Of a stretch of DNA of 64,000 bases, positions 38,521 through 47,290 are shown in pieces. Below the pieces are notes generated by a model, which made no database searches, was not told the origin of the DNA, and saw only the letters and a program-made list of their open reading frames with translations. Made by a program: the position numbers and the translations under genes. Position 1 is the first letter of the stretch; every line of letters starts with the position of its first letter. The DNA is from Cryomorphaceae bacterium BACL29 MAG-121220-bin8 (lineage in GTDB: Bacteria > Bacteroidota > Bacteroidia > Flavobacteriales > Flavobacteriaceae): assembly GCA_905181705.1 (NCBI GenBank), contig CAJIYP010000001.1:497501-561500 (forward strand). The letters run 5' to 3'.

Positions 38521-40524
38521 ATGAAAGATAAGTTAAATATTTTTTTTAAACTTCAGTCTCAGATTTACAGAATTATTCTTTTTTTAATCACTGTTGTATT
38601 CATTGTTTATATAATACCCAAAAAGGGGAAATTTCAGTATGAATTTGCAGAGGGTAAACCTTGGAAATACGAAACTTTAATTTCTCCTTTTGATTTTTTA
38701 ATACAAAAAAATAAATCTGAAATTGAATTTGAGAAGCTAACAATATCTGCTAAAACTAAAAGATATTATTTGAAAGTTGAAGGAATTTCTGATTCTGTAA
38801 TTTCTAATATTAGTTTGAAGTTAAAAGATTCATATCCTTATTTATATGAAGAAGGTATAACTAAGTTAAAAAAAATTTATGAACCTGGTTTAATAAATGA
38901 ATTTGTTGATTTAAATAATGATTCTATTTTTTTAATATCAAAAAATCTTATTAAAAAATTTAAGCGAGAGGAAATTAATTTAATAAATAATTTTTCCTTT
39001 GATTCAATTTCTTATAATTCTTCAAAAGACTCTATATCATTTAATAATATTATAAAATTATATTTAAAACCAGATATAATTTATGATGAAATTACTACCA
39101 ATTTAAACATTGACAACCTTTTAAGTAAAGTCTCTAGCAATAAAGGTTTTGTAAATAACGGAGTTAGGATTATTTCAAGAGGAGAAATTATTGATTCTGA
39201 AAAGTTTTCAGTTTTACAATCTTTAAAGTTTAAGTTTGAATCACAAATCTGGTCAAAATCAAACTTTAATTTAGTTACTCTTGGATATTTAATAATTGTT
39301 GGAATTATTTTATTTTTTCTATTTCTATTTCTTAAAAAAAATAGATTAAATATTTATTTAAATAATACTAAAATTACTTTTATTTTCTTAATAATTTTGA
39401 TTTTTGTTTCTATTACCGTTTCAGTTAATAAGTTTCAGCCAAATTATATATATGTTGTTCCCCTATGTTCTATTCCATTGCTAGTAAGAGCTTTTTTTGA
39501 TTCTAGGTTAGGTTTATTTATTCATGTACTTACTTTGCTTGTTTTGGCCTTTATTGTTCCTAATAGTTTTGAGTTTTTATTTTTACATACAATCGCCGGT
39601 ATAATCACTATTTTAACTCCTTCTGACCTTTACCAAAGAGCTAACTTATTTGTGTCAGTTTCTATCATTACAAGTATATATATAATATCATATTTGTCTT
39701 TCTCTATAATTGCAAATGGAGATATTAATGATGTGAATCTTAATATTCCATTACTTTTTATTTTTAATGGTTTAGCTACTCTATTTGTTCATCCATTAAT
39801 ATATATATTTGAAAAAATATTTGGTTTAGTTTCAGACGTTTCACTTTTAGAACTCACCAATACAAACTCTACTCTTTTAAAAGAGCTTTCTGAAAAAGCC
39901 CCTGGTACTTTTTATCATTCCTTAGCAGTTTCTAACTTAGCAGAAGCTGTGGCAATTCAAATTTCTGCTAATGTTATGCTGGTAAGGGTAGGTGCCTTGT
40001 ATCATGATATTGGCAAAATGAATAGTCCAAATTATTTTATTGAAAACCAAAGTAATTCTTTTAACCCTCATGATGAGTTAGAACCTTTAGAAAGTACAAT
40101 TATAATCAAAGACCATATATCAAACGGAATAGAAATAGCAAAACGAAATGGGCTTCCTGACCGAGTTATTGACTTTATAAGAACACACCATGGTACATCA
40201 ATAATTAGATTTTTTTATGATAAAGCAATAAAGTCTAATAAAGAATCTAACGAATTTGATTATCGATATTCAGGTCCTAAACCTTTTTCAAAAGAAACCG
40301 CTATAGTCATGATGGCTGACAGCATTGAAGCTGCATCTAAAAGTTTAAAAGAACCTACTATAAAATTGATAGATTTATTTGTTGATAAAATAATTGACAA
40401 ACAAATTTTAGATAATCAATTTATTAATTCTGATATAACTTTGAAGGAAATTCAGTTAGCAAAAAAAATATTAAAAGAAAAATTGAACAACATCTATCAT
40501 TTAAGGATTGAATATCCTGATTAG
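38521..40524 (+). CDS. PgpH-like 7TM HD-domain (HDIG) phosphodiesterase
   Basis: A membrane phosphodiesterase of the 7TMR-HD type, which in Listeria (PgpH) degrades cyclic di-AMP. Of about 667 aa, an N-terminal membrane helix (17-37) leads to an extracytoplasmic domain (about 40-245), then around seven membrane helices (about 250-435), and the cytoplasmic HD domain. The HD pair is H495-D496 in 'RVGALYHDIGKMNSPNYFI', with 'GTFYHSLAVSNLAEAVA' before and 'FIRTHHGTSIIRFFY' after. 'MMADSIEAASKSLKEP' completes the domain. Start chosen as ATG 38521 by the upstream promoter motif and the 'MKDKLNIFFKLQSQIYR' N-terminus. Confidence 0.87.
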   Translation: MKDKLNIFFKLQSQIYRIILFLITVVFIVYIIPKKGKFQYEFAEGKPWKYETLISPFDFLIQKNKSEIEFEKLTISAKTKRYYLKVEGISDSVISNISLKLKDSYPYLYEEGITKLKKIYEPGLINEFVDLNNDSIFLISKNLIKKFKREEINLINNFSFDSISYNSSKDSISFNNIIKLYLKPDIIYDEITTNLNIDNLLSKVSSNKGFVNNGVRIISRGEIIDSEKFSVLQSLKFKFESQIWSKSNFNLVTLGYLIIVGIILFFLFLFLKKNRLNIYLNNTKITFIFLIILIFVSITVSVNKFQPNYIYVVPLCSIPLLVRAFFDSRLGLFIHVLTLLVLAFIVPNSFEFLFLHTIAGIITILTPSDLYQRANLFVSVSIITSIYIISYLSFSIIANGDINDVNLNIPLLFIFNGLATLFVHPLIYIFEKIFGLVSDVSLLELTNTNSTLLKELSEKAPGTFYHSLAVSNLAEAVAIQISANVMLVRVGALYHDIGKMNSPNYFIENQSNSFNPHDELEPLESTIIIKDHISNGIEIAKRNGLPDRVIDFIRTHHGTSIIRFFYDKAIKSNKESNEFDYRYSGPKPFSKETAIVMMADSIEAASKSLKEPTIKLIDLFVDKIIDKQILDNQFINSDITLKEIQLAKKILKEKLNNIYHLRIEYPD

Positions 40525-40556
40525 TTTTTTATTTTTACTTTTAAATAATATATATT

Positions 40557-41936
40557 TTGGTAGTAAAACAAATTTATACCGGTTGTTTATCTCAAGGGGC
40601 TTACTTTATTGAAAGCAACGGAGAAGCTGCTGTAATAGATCCATTGAGAGAAGTTTCTCATTATTTGGATTTAGCTAATAAATCCAATTCTAAAATAAAA
40701 TATATTTTTGAGACTCATTTCCATGCTGATTTTGTTAGTGGACACCTTACATTATCCAAAAAAACAGATGCACGTATTGTATACGGTCCAAATGCTAAAC
40801 CTAATTTCCCCTCTCTAATAGCTAAAGATAACCAGGTTTTTAAAATTGGTAAAGTCACATTAACTGCAATTCATACACCAGGTCATACCTTAGAAAGCAC
40901 ATCTTATTTGCTTAAAGATGAATATGGAAAAGATAACTGTATTTTTACTGGGGATACTCTTTTTTTAGGTGATGTTGGAATCCCAGATGTTGCTCAGAGA
41001 TATATGGGTGTTTCAAAAGAAGAATTAGCAGGTATTTTGTATGATTCAGTTAATAAAAAAATTAAACCTTTATCAGATGATATTTTAGTTTATCCAGGTC
41101 ATGGTGCTGGTTCCGCATGTGGTAAAAATATGATGAAGGAAACAGTAGACACATTGTCAAATCAAAAAAAAATTAATTACGCTTTAAATGGTTCGTACAA
41201 TAAAATTGATTTTATCAAAGAATTAACAGATAATTTACCTGATCCACCAACTTATTTCCCTTCAAATGTTAAGTTAAATCAAGATGGCTACCTTGATTTT
41301 AATGAGGTTTTAAAAAATAGTTTAAAGCCATTAAATGTTGAAGATTTTAAATCACATTTAAATAATAATACTTTAATCCTTGATGTAAGAAATCAAGATG
41401 AATTTAAGTTAGGTTTTATCCCTGGATCTATTTTTATTGGATTAAATGGCGGTTTTGCACCTTGGGCAGGTTCAGTTATTAAAGATATTAATACTGAAAT
41501 TCTATTAGTTTGTGAAAAAAATAAGGAAGCGGAAACTATAATGAGATTGTCAAGAGTTGGTTTTGATAATGTGATAGGTTATTTGAAAGGAGGTTTTAAA
41601 TCTTGGACTGAATCAAATCAAGAAATAGATACAATAAATTCTATTTCTCCAAAAAATTTAAAAGATATAATAGATTCAGATATTAGTTTGTTGGATGTAA
41701 GAAAAAATACTGAAAGAGAAAATGGTTTTTTAAAAGATTCAATAAACATTCCATTAAACGTAATAGATAAAAATTTAAAAGAATTAAATAAAAAAAACAC
41801 ACACTATATTCACTGTGCTGGAGGCTATAGAAGTATGATTGCTTGCTCTATTCTTAAAAGATATGGTTATGACTTTCTTTATGATGTAAGTGGTGGTTTT
41901 TCTAAAATCAGAAACTCAGGTATTAATATTTTATAA
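40557..41936 (+). CDS. MBL-fold persulfide dioxygenase-like protein fused to two rhodanese domains
   Basis: Sulfur-oxidising enzyme of the ETHE1-like type, which oxidises glutathione persulfide or related persulfides. The metallo-beta-lactamase domain (about 1-235) has the metal motif 'THFHADFVSGH' (from H52/H54), 'TPGHTLES', 'FTGDTLFLGDVG' and 'VYPGHGAGSACG'. The first rhodanese domain (about 265-350) contains 'LILDVRNQDEFKLGFIPGS' with a Cys in 'LVCEKNK'. The second (about 362-455) contains 'LLDVRKNTERENGF' and the active Cys420 in 'IHCAGGYRSMIA'. The start is a TTG at 40557 and gives the N-terminus expected of the family. A lipoprotein rhodanese gene follows after 2 bp. Confidence 0.9.
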   Translation: MVVKQIYTGCLSQGAYFIESNGEAAVIDPLREVSHYLDLANKSNSKIKYIFETHFHADFVSGHLTLSKKTDARIVYGPNAKPNFPSLIAKDNQVFKIGKVTLTAIHTPGHTLESTSYLLKDEYGKDNCIFTGDTLFLGDVGIPDVAQRYMGVSKEELAGILYDSVNKKIKPLSDDILVYPGHGAGSACGKNMMKETVDTLSNQKKINYALNGSYNKIDFIKELTDNLPDPPTYFPSNVKLNQDGYLDFNEVLKNSLKPLNVEDFKSHLNNNTLILDVRNQDEFKLGFIPGSIFIGLNGGFAPWAGSVIKDINTEILLVCEKNKEAETIMRLSRVGFDNVIGYLKGGFKSWTESNQEIDTINSISPKNLKDIIDSDISLLDVRKNTERENGFLKDSINIPLNVIDKNLKELNKKNTHYIHCAGGYRSMIACSILKRYGYDFLYDVSGGFSKIRNSGINIL

Positions 41937-41938
41937 AC

Positions 41939-42319
41939 ATGAACAGACTATTTATACTATTATTAATTATAAGCTCTTGCGTTTCTAATCAAGAAAAATT
42001 CCAATTATTGGAATACCAAGAATATAAAAAAAACATTCAAAATAAAAATACTCAGCTAATTGATGTTAGAACTCCCCAAGAATATGAATTAGGCCACATT
42101 TCAGGTTCAGTTAACATTGATTTTAGAAATCAAGATGTCTTTAATAACTCATTTAATGAATTTGATAAATCAAAACCAATATTTTTATATTGTAGGTCAG
42201 GAAATAGAAGTAAAAAATCTGCAGATATATTAATTGAAATGGGATTTTCGAAAGTTTTTGATTTAAAAGGAGGTTTTATAGAATGGAATTCAAACGAACT
42301 TAGAAAAGCTAATTTTTAG
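41939..42319 (+). CDS. Rhodanese-like domain lipoprotein
   Basis: This 126-aa single rhodanese domain sits behind a lipoprotein signal ('MNRLFILLLIISSC', Cys14). The core is 'QLIDVRTPQEYELGHISGSV' with the active loop 'LYCRSGNRSKKSADIL', whose Cys (about residue 86) can carry a persulfide. It begins 2 bp after the persulfide dioxygenase fusion, so both are made together: this one on the outer side of a membrane, the fusion in the cytoplasm. The pair suggests sulfur transfer or thiosulfate handling across the envelope (inference). Its 3' end overlaps the convergent methyltransferase by 11 bp. Confidence 0.88.
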   Translation: MNRLFILLLIISSCVSNQEKFQLLEYQEYKKNIQNKNTQLIDVRTPQEYELGHISGSVNIDFRNQDVFNNSFNEFDKSKPIFLYCRSGNRSKKSADILIEMGFSKVFDLKGGFIEWNSNELRKANF

Positions 42320-42923
42320 TCCCTGTAACTACCAAAGTTCCATTCCATCCGTCCTTTTTACCTGTTCTCCAATATTTTACGTTTTTAAATCCTGAATCCA
42401 GAAATATTTTTTCCCATTGAGATTCGGATAATAAAGTCATTGTACTGACATTTGTTTTTTCTGGCCAGTCGTGAGACGAAGTATTCTCATAATAAAAATC
42501 AACACCAATTATTAATCTTCCATTTTCATTAATCCAATTATTATAAAAATTTTGAATTACAAGTAAAGGATTTTTAAAATAATATAACACTTCCATAGAA
42601 TGAACAATGTCTTTTTTGTTTTGTGGTTTCCAAGTCAGTAAATCTGAACAATGATACTCGTTTAATAGATCTAATCTTTTCGATTTATTTATCATATTAA
42701 TGGATCCATCTACTCCGACTGAACTTATACATGATTCCATTTTAGAAACCATTCTTACTACCCACCCAGTTCCACATCCTGCATCAATAAATGAAAAACT
42801 TTCTAAATCTTTAAGAGCAAATTTAAGCATGTTTTGTACAGGCTTTAAATGGTTTTTTTCCATTCCATCGTCTTTTCCGTTCTTGACCCATTCACTAAAA
42901 ACCTCAATAGGATTCATTTTCAT
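42309..42923 (-). CDS. Class I SAM-dependent methyltransferase
   Basis: This 204-aa enzyme is a compact Rossmann methyltransferase: motif I 'FSFIDAGCGTGWVVRMVSKM', motif II acidic end 'VGVDGSINMINKSK', 'DIVHSMEVLYYFKNPLLVI' (motif IV region) and 'NENGRLIIGVDFYYENTSSH' (motif V region). The ending 'WRTGKKDGWNGTLVVTGTKN' is conserved-looking but not known to me. No substrate-specific domain can be recognised. It follows the YwaF-like membrane gene by 3 bp, the last of the minus-strand run that starts with the sulfatases; whether it is related in function is uncertain. Confidence 0.82.
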   Translation of the reverse strand: MKMNPIEVFSEWVKNGKDDGMEKNHLKPVQNMLKFALKDLESFSFIDAGCGTGWVVRMVSKMESCISSVGVDGSINMINKSKRLDLLNEYHCSDLLTWKPQNKKDIVHSMEVLYYFKNPLLVIQNFYNNWINENGRLIIGVDFYYENTSSHDWPEKTNVSTMTLLSESQWEKIFLDSGFKNVKYWRTGKKDGWNGTLVVTGTKN

Positions 42924-42926
42924 TTG

Positions 42927-43649
42927 TCAAACTTTTTTTCTTGTAAACAATACATAACTTAGATAAAATAGAATAAGAATAAAAAATTCCCAGTTTAAAA
43001 TATAATATGGCCAATCTCCAAATACTAAAGGATTTTTAATGTTTGGAGCTTCAGCTAGGTACATGTAATTTGAACCAACTTCAAAATTAAATGGTATTAT
43101 AATTAACATGAGAATATTTAAAATTAATAAAACTCTAAGCCAGGAAAACTTTGTTAATTCATATTCAAGGTGATAGAACATGTAAAGTGGAATCAGAATT
43201 ATGGTACCATGACTGGAATAGTATTGTAAATATTTAAAAATACTACCATCATAATCATTAATTTGAGCTGTTAATATTGCCATTAAACCACCCCATAAAC
43301 CACAATAAAAAAGAAATTCAAATAGTTTTTGACTTCTAGGTATAAAAAGAATAAAACATGTTATTAAGTTAGATATTGAACATAAATGTAGTGGAAGGTT
43401 TTCATAAATATCCCAATTTCCATTATTAATATCAATTACATGATTTAACACTGTTATAAACAAAGTCATTAAACAAATCATTTTAGCAACCTTTAATTTT
43501 TTATCAATATTTAGACTCTTCGCTATCCATAAAAAAAATAAAATATACAATGAGGTTATAGTTAGATTTCTCAATCCCTCATAAGAATCCAAATCAATTA
43601 CATAAGGAGGATGTTGAGTCAAAAAACTATAAAAAAAATATAAATTCAT
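42927..43649 (-). CDS. TIGR02206 / YwaF-family membrane protein (TMEM164-like)
   Basis: This 240-aa protein has about six to seven membrane helices. The helix containing 'NLPLHLCSISNLITCFILF' carries the H-L-C motif I associate with the YwaF/TIGR02206 family, and 'SSHGTIILIPLYMFYHLEYE' is the second conserved segment. In the human relative TMEM164 the equivalent Cys and His take part in an acyltransferase reaction on phospholipids, which makes a lipid-modifying role conceivable here (inference from family). It starts 15 bp after the GH2 gene and is followed by the methyltransferase after 3 bp. Confidence 0.78.
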   Translation of the reverse strand: MNLYFFYSFLTQHPPYVIDLDSYEGLRNLTITSLYILFFLWIAKSLNIDKKLKVAKMICLMTLFITVLNHVIDINNGNWDIYENLPLHLCSISNLITCFILFIPRSQKLFEFLFYCGLWGGLMAILTAQINDYDGSIFKYLQYYSSHGTIILIPLYMFYHLEYELTKFSWLRVLLILNILMLIIIPFNFEVGSNYMYLAEAPNIKNPLVFGDWPYYILNWEFFILILFYLSYVLFTRKKV

Positions 43650-43664
43650 TTTTTTAAATTTAAT

Positions 43665-46604
43665 TTATTGAAAATGATTTATCATATTTAATAATATTCT
43701 GTCTGCAACAGGGTCTTTCCCAATATTTTCATATAATTTAAGAGTAGATAAAAGCATTTTTCCTTTATTATGTTTTATAATTGAAAGATCGGAACCTATC
43801 CAAACATCTCCTGAGCCTATGTAATTTCTTTTCTTGATATTCCCGTCAGGAATTCTATCAAAAGCTATTGTTTGGACTATGTTTTCTCCTTTTATTCCTC
43901 TAAAACTGACAGTAGGTCCGATGTTTTCATAAATATCTATAAGAGGAACATTAACAGGAAGTCCCTTAAAAAAAGGATGTTTTTTATTTATGTGAAGAAT
44001 TCCATCCCAAAGCCCTTGAGAAATATTTTTTATAGGGTCCATTGGTAATAATTTTTTTCCTTCAATTTGAAATGTTAGATTTTCTCCAGTTCTTTTAATC
44101 ATTTTAGAAGGAGTATTTAAGTATATAGCATTTCCACCCTTAGAAACAAATTGGTTTATTAATTCAACAGTTTTATTAAATGTATTATCGTTGTTAGAAC
44201 TATTAGCAATAATATTTCCGTCTTTTGAAGATTTTTCTAAAATTTTATTATCATAAATCAAAACTGGAACATTTGAAGGAACATTCTTATTAAATTTTCT
44301 GTATTTTATCTTATTTGTATTTAAAAATTTTATAATTACTTTATTTTCATGTATGAGTGCAACCTCTAAATTTTTATTATTTTTTAATTTATCAAAAACA
44401 TTAAATGTTCTATTTGAATTGGTAATTATATTTTTTTTAGAATCAATTATTTCTGCAAAGATTTTATATTCTCCAAAACCAAAATCTTTAAATGAAATGT
44501 CCAATAAATTATTAACTCCATTTTCAAGATTTTTAATTAAAGAATTTTCATAAACTATTGATTTACCTTTAATTATCTTAATGTTTAAATTAATATTTAA
44601 TCTGTTGTTTTCGTTTATTCCTATGAACTCTAAATTTATTTTTTCATTTTCATAATAGTTTCTCTTATCCGATCTAATAATTATCAACTTTTCTTGATTA
44701 GCTTCTTTTGTTTTATAATATGCATCACCCTTAGGATTCCTCCACAGATCTAGCAAACCTGCTCCAATTACCCAGTCTCCAGCTGTTAATGCATGAACAC
44801 AATAACCAATTATACTAGGGTTAGATCTTATAGCCTCTAACATTCTTTTATTAGCTAATCCGTGAACTTTTTGTTGAAGTTTATAAAAATCTTCTGTTTT
44901 TTTAAACAATTTATTAAGTCCAGTTTTAATTAATGCTTTTTTAACCTCTTTATTATAATTAAGATGATATATGTATGGGTAGGTAATCGAATTTCCTTTT
45001 TCTCTAAATTTTATTTCATTATCCTCAAGATTTGGTAAACTTCCATACCCTATTTCTGAGACATAAGAGGGTAAGTTCGGTAAAACATTTCTTCCAGGTG
45101 TTTTAGCAAATAGGTTTTGTTTGATATTTTCTTCTTTTGTATTCCCAATTGTTAAAAAACCATCAAATTTATTTTTGTTGATATTGGGTCCTGGGTAATT
45201 ATGAATGTCATTAAATTTTGTAGGAATTTTTTCATAAGGAAGAAATAGGTTTGCGCCCTCTGCCCATCCTCCTGATTCATCTAAAATCATTCTTGTTGGA
45301 TCTAATTCCCTAGCTTTTAGCGCCATAGGTTTTAACATATTAGCCAATACTGGCCTTCTTATTTCATTGAATAACTCCCACTGAACAATAGAAACATGAT
45401 TTCTGTCTCTTAAAATACTTTCTGTAATTTCGTTTTCAACACGTCTAGGAAGATATGGTGTTTCAATTGGCATGTCCATACATTCAATAGCCATACTTCC
45501 AACTGTTAATATCCCCAGAGAATCAGCAATCTTTAGCCACATTGGTGGAGGAGGTTTTCTCCATGGTCTAATCATATTAAAACCAGCTTTTTTAGCCATT
45601 GTGATTTCTTTGATTACCATTTCTTTAGAATCCGGATAAGCTAATCTTACAGGATATAATCCCTCAAAAAATGCTGCTTTTAAATAAATGGGCTTATTAT
45701 TTAGATAAAACTTTTCATTTTTTATTGTAAACTCTCTAAAACCAAATGATTCTGAAACTTCGTCTTCTATTTTGTTTTTTGATTTTAAATAAGATTTTAA
45801 TTTATATAAATTTGGGTTGTTAGGGGACCACAATAGTATAGAGTCAAACTTTATTTCCTCATTAATATTGTTTATTCCTGGAGATAATAACAATTCTGTT
45901 TCCTGAGAGGCTATTTCATCACCTTTTTGGTTAAGAACCTTATTAATAAGTACTGTTTTTTGATTGTTATTATTTCTATTTATAATTTTAAAATCTATTT
46001 CAGATTTTTTTTGATACATATCTGATTTAATAAATAAATCATCAATCATTATTTTTCCTGTAGCTTCTAAATACACATTTTGCCATATTCCACCAGTGTA
46101 AGACCCTCTCCATTGCGGGGTTTCCATTTGACCCATTCCGTCAATTGACTTGTCTTGCATCGTTATAGGACCAACAACTCTTAATATCAGAGTATTGATT
46201 TCATCAAAATTTAAGACATGTTCTATATTAAATTTAAAAGGAGTAAAACCACCCTCGTGATATCCAAGAGCGTTATCATTTAAATAAACTTCGGATAAAT
46301 AATTTACTGCATCAAAATTTAAGTGAATTACCTTGTCTTTAAACTCTTTGGGCGCTCTGAATGTTTTTTTATAATATACAACTCCCTCAAAATCTTTCTT
46401 ATATTCCTCCCAACCACTTGGAACTAAAATTCTCTCTGAACTTAATCTGTCAAATCCTTGTATTGTATGAGCTTTTTTTTCTCTACCATTATTTTTTGTA
46501 TCGTATATAATTTCCCATTCTCCATTTAATGAAATAGGATTATCTCTTTCTTGAGAAAAGGAAATTAATGAGATAAAAAATATTATTAAATTTAATTTTT
46601 TCAT
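43665..46604 (-). CDS. Glycoside hydrolase family 2 protein with C-terminal GATase-like domain
   Basis: This 979-aa exported enzyme (signal peptide 'MKKLNLIIFFISLISFSQ') has the GH2 layout: sugar-binding jelly roll ('PISLNGEWEI', 'DAVNYLSEVYLNDNALGYHE'), immunoglobulin-like domain ('SFGFREFTIKNEKFYLNNKP') and TIM barrel ('AFFEGLYPVRLAYPDSKEM'). The acid/base Glu414 is in 'SIVQWELFNEI' and the nucleophile Glu517 in 'PSYVSEIGYG'. The C-terminal 250 residues end in a Rossmann/GATase-like segment ('VELINQFVSKGGNAIYLNTP') that resembles the class I glutamine amidotransferase-like tails of some GH families. The substrate is unknown. It is the third gene after two sulfatases, so it probably acts on a desulfated oligosaccharide. 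Confidence 0.87.
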   Translation of the reverse strand: MKKLNLIIFFISLISFSQERDNPISLNGEWEIIYDTKNNGREKKAHTIQGFDRLSSERILVPSGWEEYKKDFEGVVYYKKTFRAPKEFKDKVIHLNFDAVNYLSEVYLNDNALGYHEGGFTPFKFNIEHVLNFDEINTLILRVVGPITMQDKSIDGMGQMETPQWRGSYTGGIWQNVYLEATGKIMIDDLFIKSDMYQKKSEIDFKIINRNNNNQKTVLINKVLNQKGDEIASQETELLLSPGINNINEEIKFDSILLWSPNNPNLYKLKSYLKSKNKIEDEVSESFGFREFTIKNEKFYLNNKPIYLKAAFFEGLYPVRLAYPDSKEMVIKEITMAKKAGFNMIRPWRKPPPPMWLKIADSLGILTVGSMAIECMDMPIETPYLPRRVENEITESILRDRNHVSIVQWELFNEIRRPVLANMLKPMALKARELDPTRMILDESGGWAEGANLFLPYEKIPTKFNDIHNYPGPNINKNKFDGFLTIGNTKEENIKQNLFAKTPGRNVLPNLPSYVSEIGYGSLPNLEDNEIKFREKGNSITYPYIYHLNYNKEVKKALIKTGLNKLFKKTEDFYKLQQKVHGLANKRMLEAIRSNPSIIGYCVHALTAGDWVIGAGLLDLWRNPKGDAYYKTKEANQEKLIIIRSDKRNYYENEKINLEFIGINENNRLNINLNIKIIKGKSIVYENSLIKNLENGVNNLLDISFKDFGFGEYKIFAEIIDSKKNIITNSNRTFNVFDKLKNNKNLEVALIHENKVIIKFLNTNKIKYRKFNKNVPSNVPVLIYDNKILEKSSKDGNIIANSSNNDNTFNKTVELINQFVSKGGNAIYLNTPSKMIKRTGENLTFQIEGKKLLPMDPIKNISQGLWDGILHINKKHPFFKGLPVNVPLIDIYENIGPTVSFRGIKGENIVQTIAFDRIPDGNIKKRNYIGSGDVWIGSDLSIIKHNKGKMLLSTLKLYENIGKDPVADRILLNMINHFQ

Positions 46605-47290
46605 AATTAATTTTTATTTAAAACTTTAAGACCATTAGGAACCATTGGATAAGTTATTTCTTTTAAAACCTCCACCATTTCACTTCTCTTAGGATGTGTT
46701 TTATTATACAATAAGTTATTCCACTCTTTAGGGTCGGAACTGTTGTTGTACAGTTCCTCATTTCCAGAATCGTAAATTATATACCTCCAATTTTTTGTTC
46801 TAAGGGAATAATGATGATTTGCAGTGTTATTTTTATTTTTATCAGATGAATAGACTACGGATAATGCACCTTTGGGACCATTCCACTCTTCAGTGTTAGG
46901 GTTTTCTAAAAACGGTTTTAAGCTATGTCCATCTAAAGGTTTTCCTTTTTGATTTTTTACAGTTTTATTATCAAGACCAGCTAAATCAAGAAGGGTAGGA
47001 TAGATATCGATTAACGAAACGGGGTGTTCTACTTTTGAGTTTGGTTTTGAAACACCAGGAGCTCTTATAGTCATTGGAATTCTAGTGCTTTCCTCCCAAA
47101 GAGAATTCTTATAAACATGGTCCTTCTCACCCATAGTCCAACCGTGATCACTAACAAGAACAACAATTGTATTGTCTTTCAATTTTGAGTTATCAATTAC
47201 CTTCATTACTTGACCTATGTTATCATCAACTGCTGAAACACAGGCTAGATATGCCTGAGTGAACCTTTTAAGACCTTCTTTTGGGTCTTT
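46592..47290. repeat. Near-identical direct repeat, copy 1 (3' part of first sulfatase gene)
   Basis: A block of about 699 bp repeated at 48256-48954, offset by 1664 bp. I found only about three mismatches by eye, one of which changes a codon (Asn versus Asp). It covers the last 228 codons of the sulfatase gene plus the stop, the 2-bp gap and the first codons of the next gene (MKKL). Confidence 0.92.
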
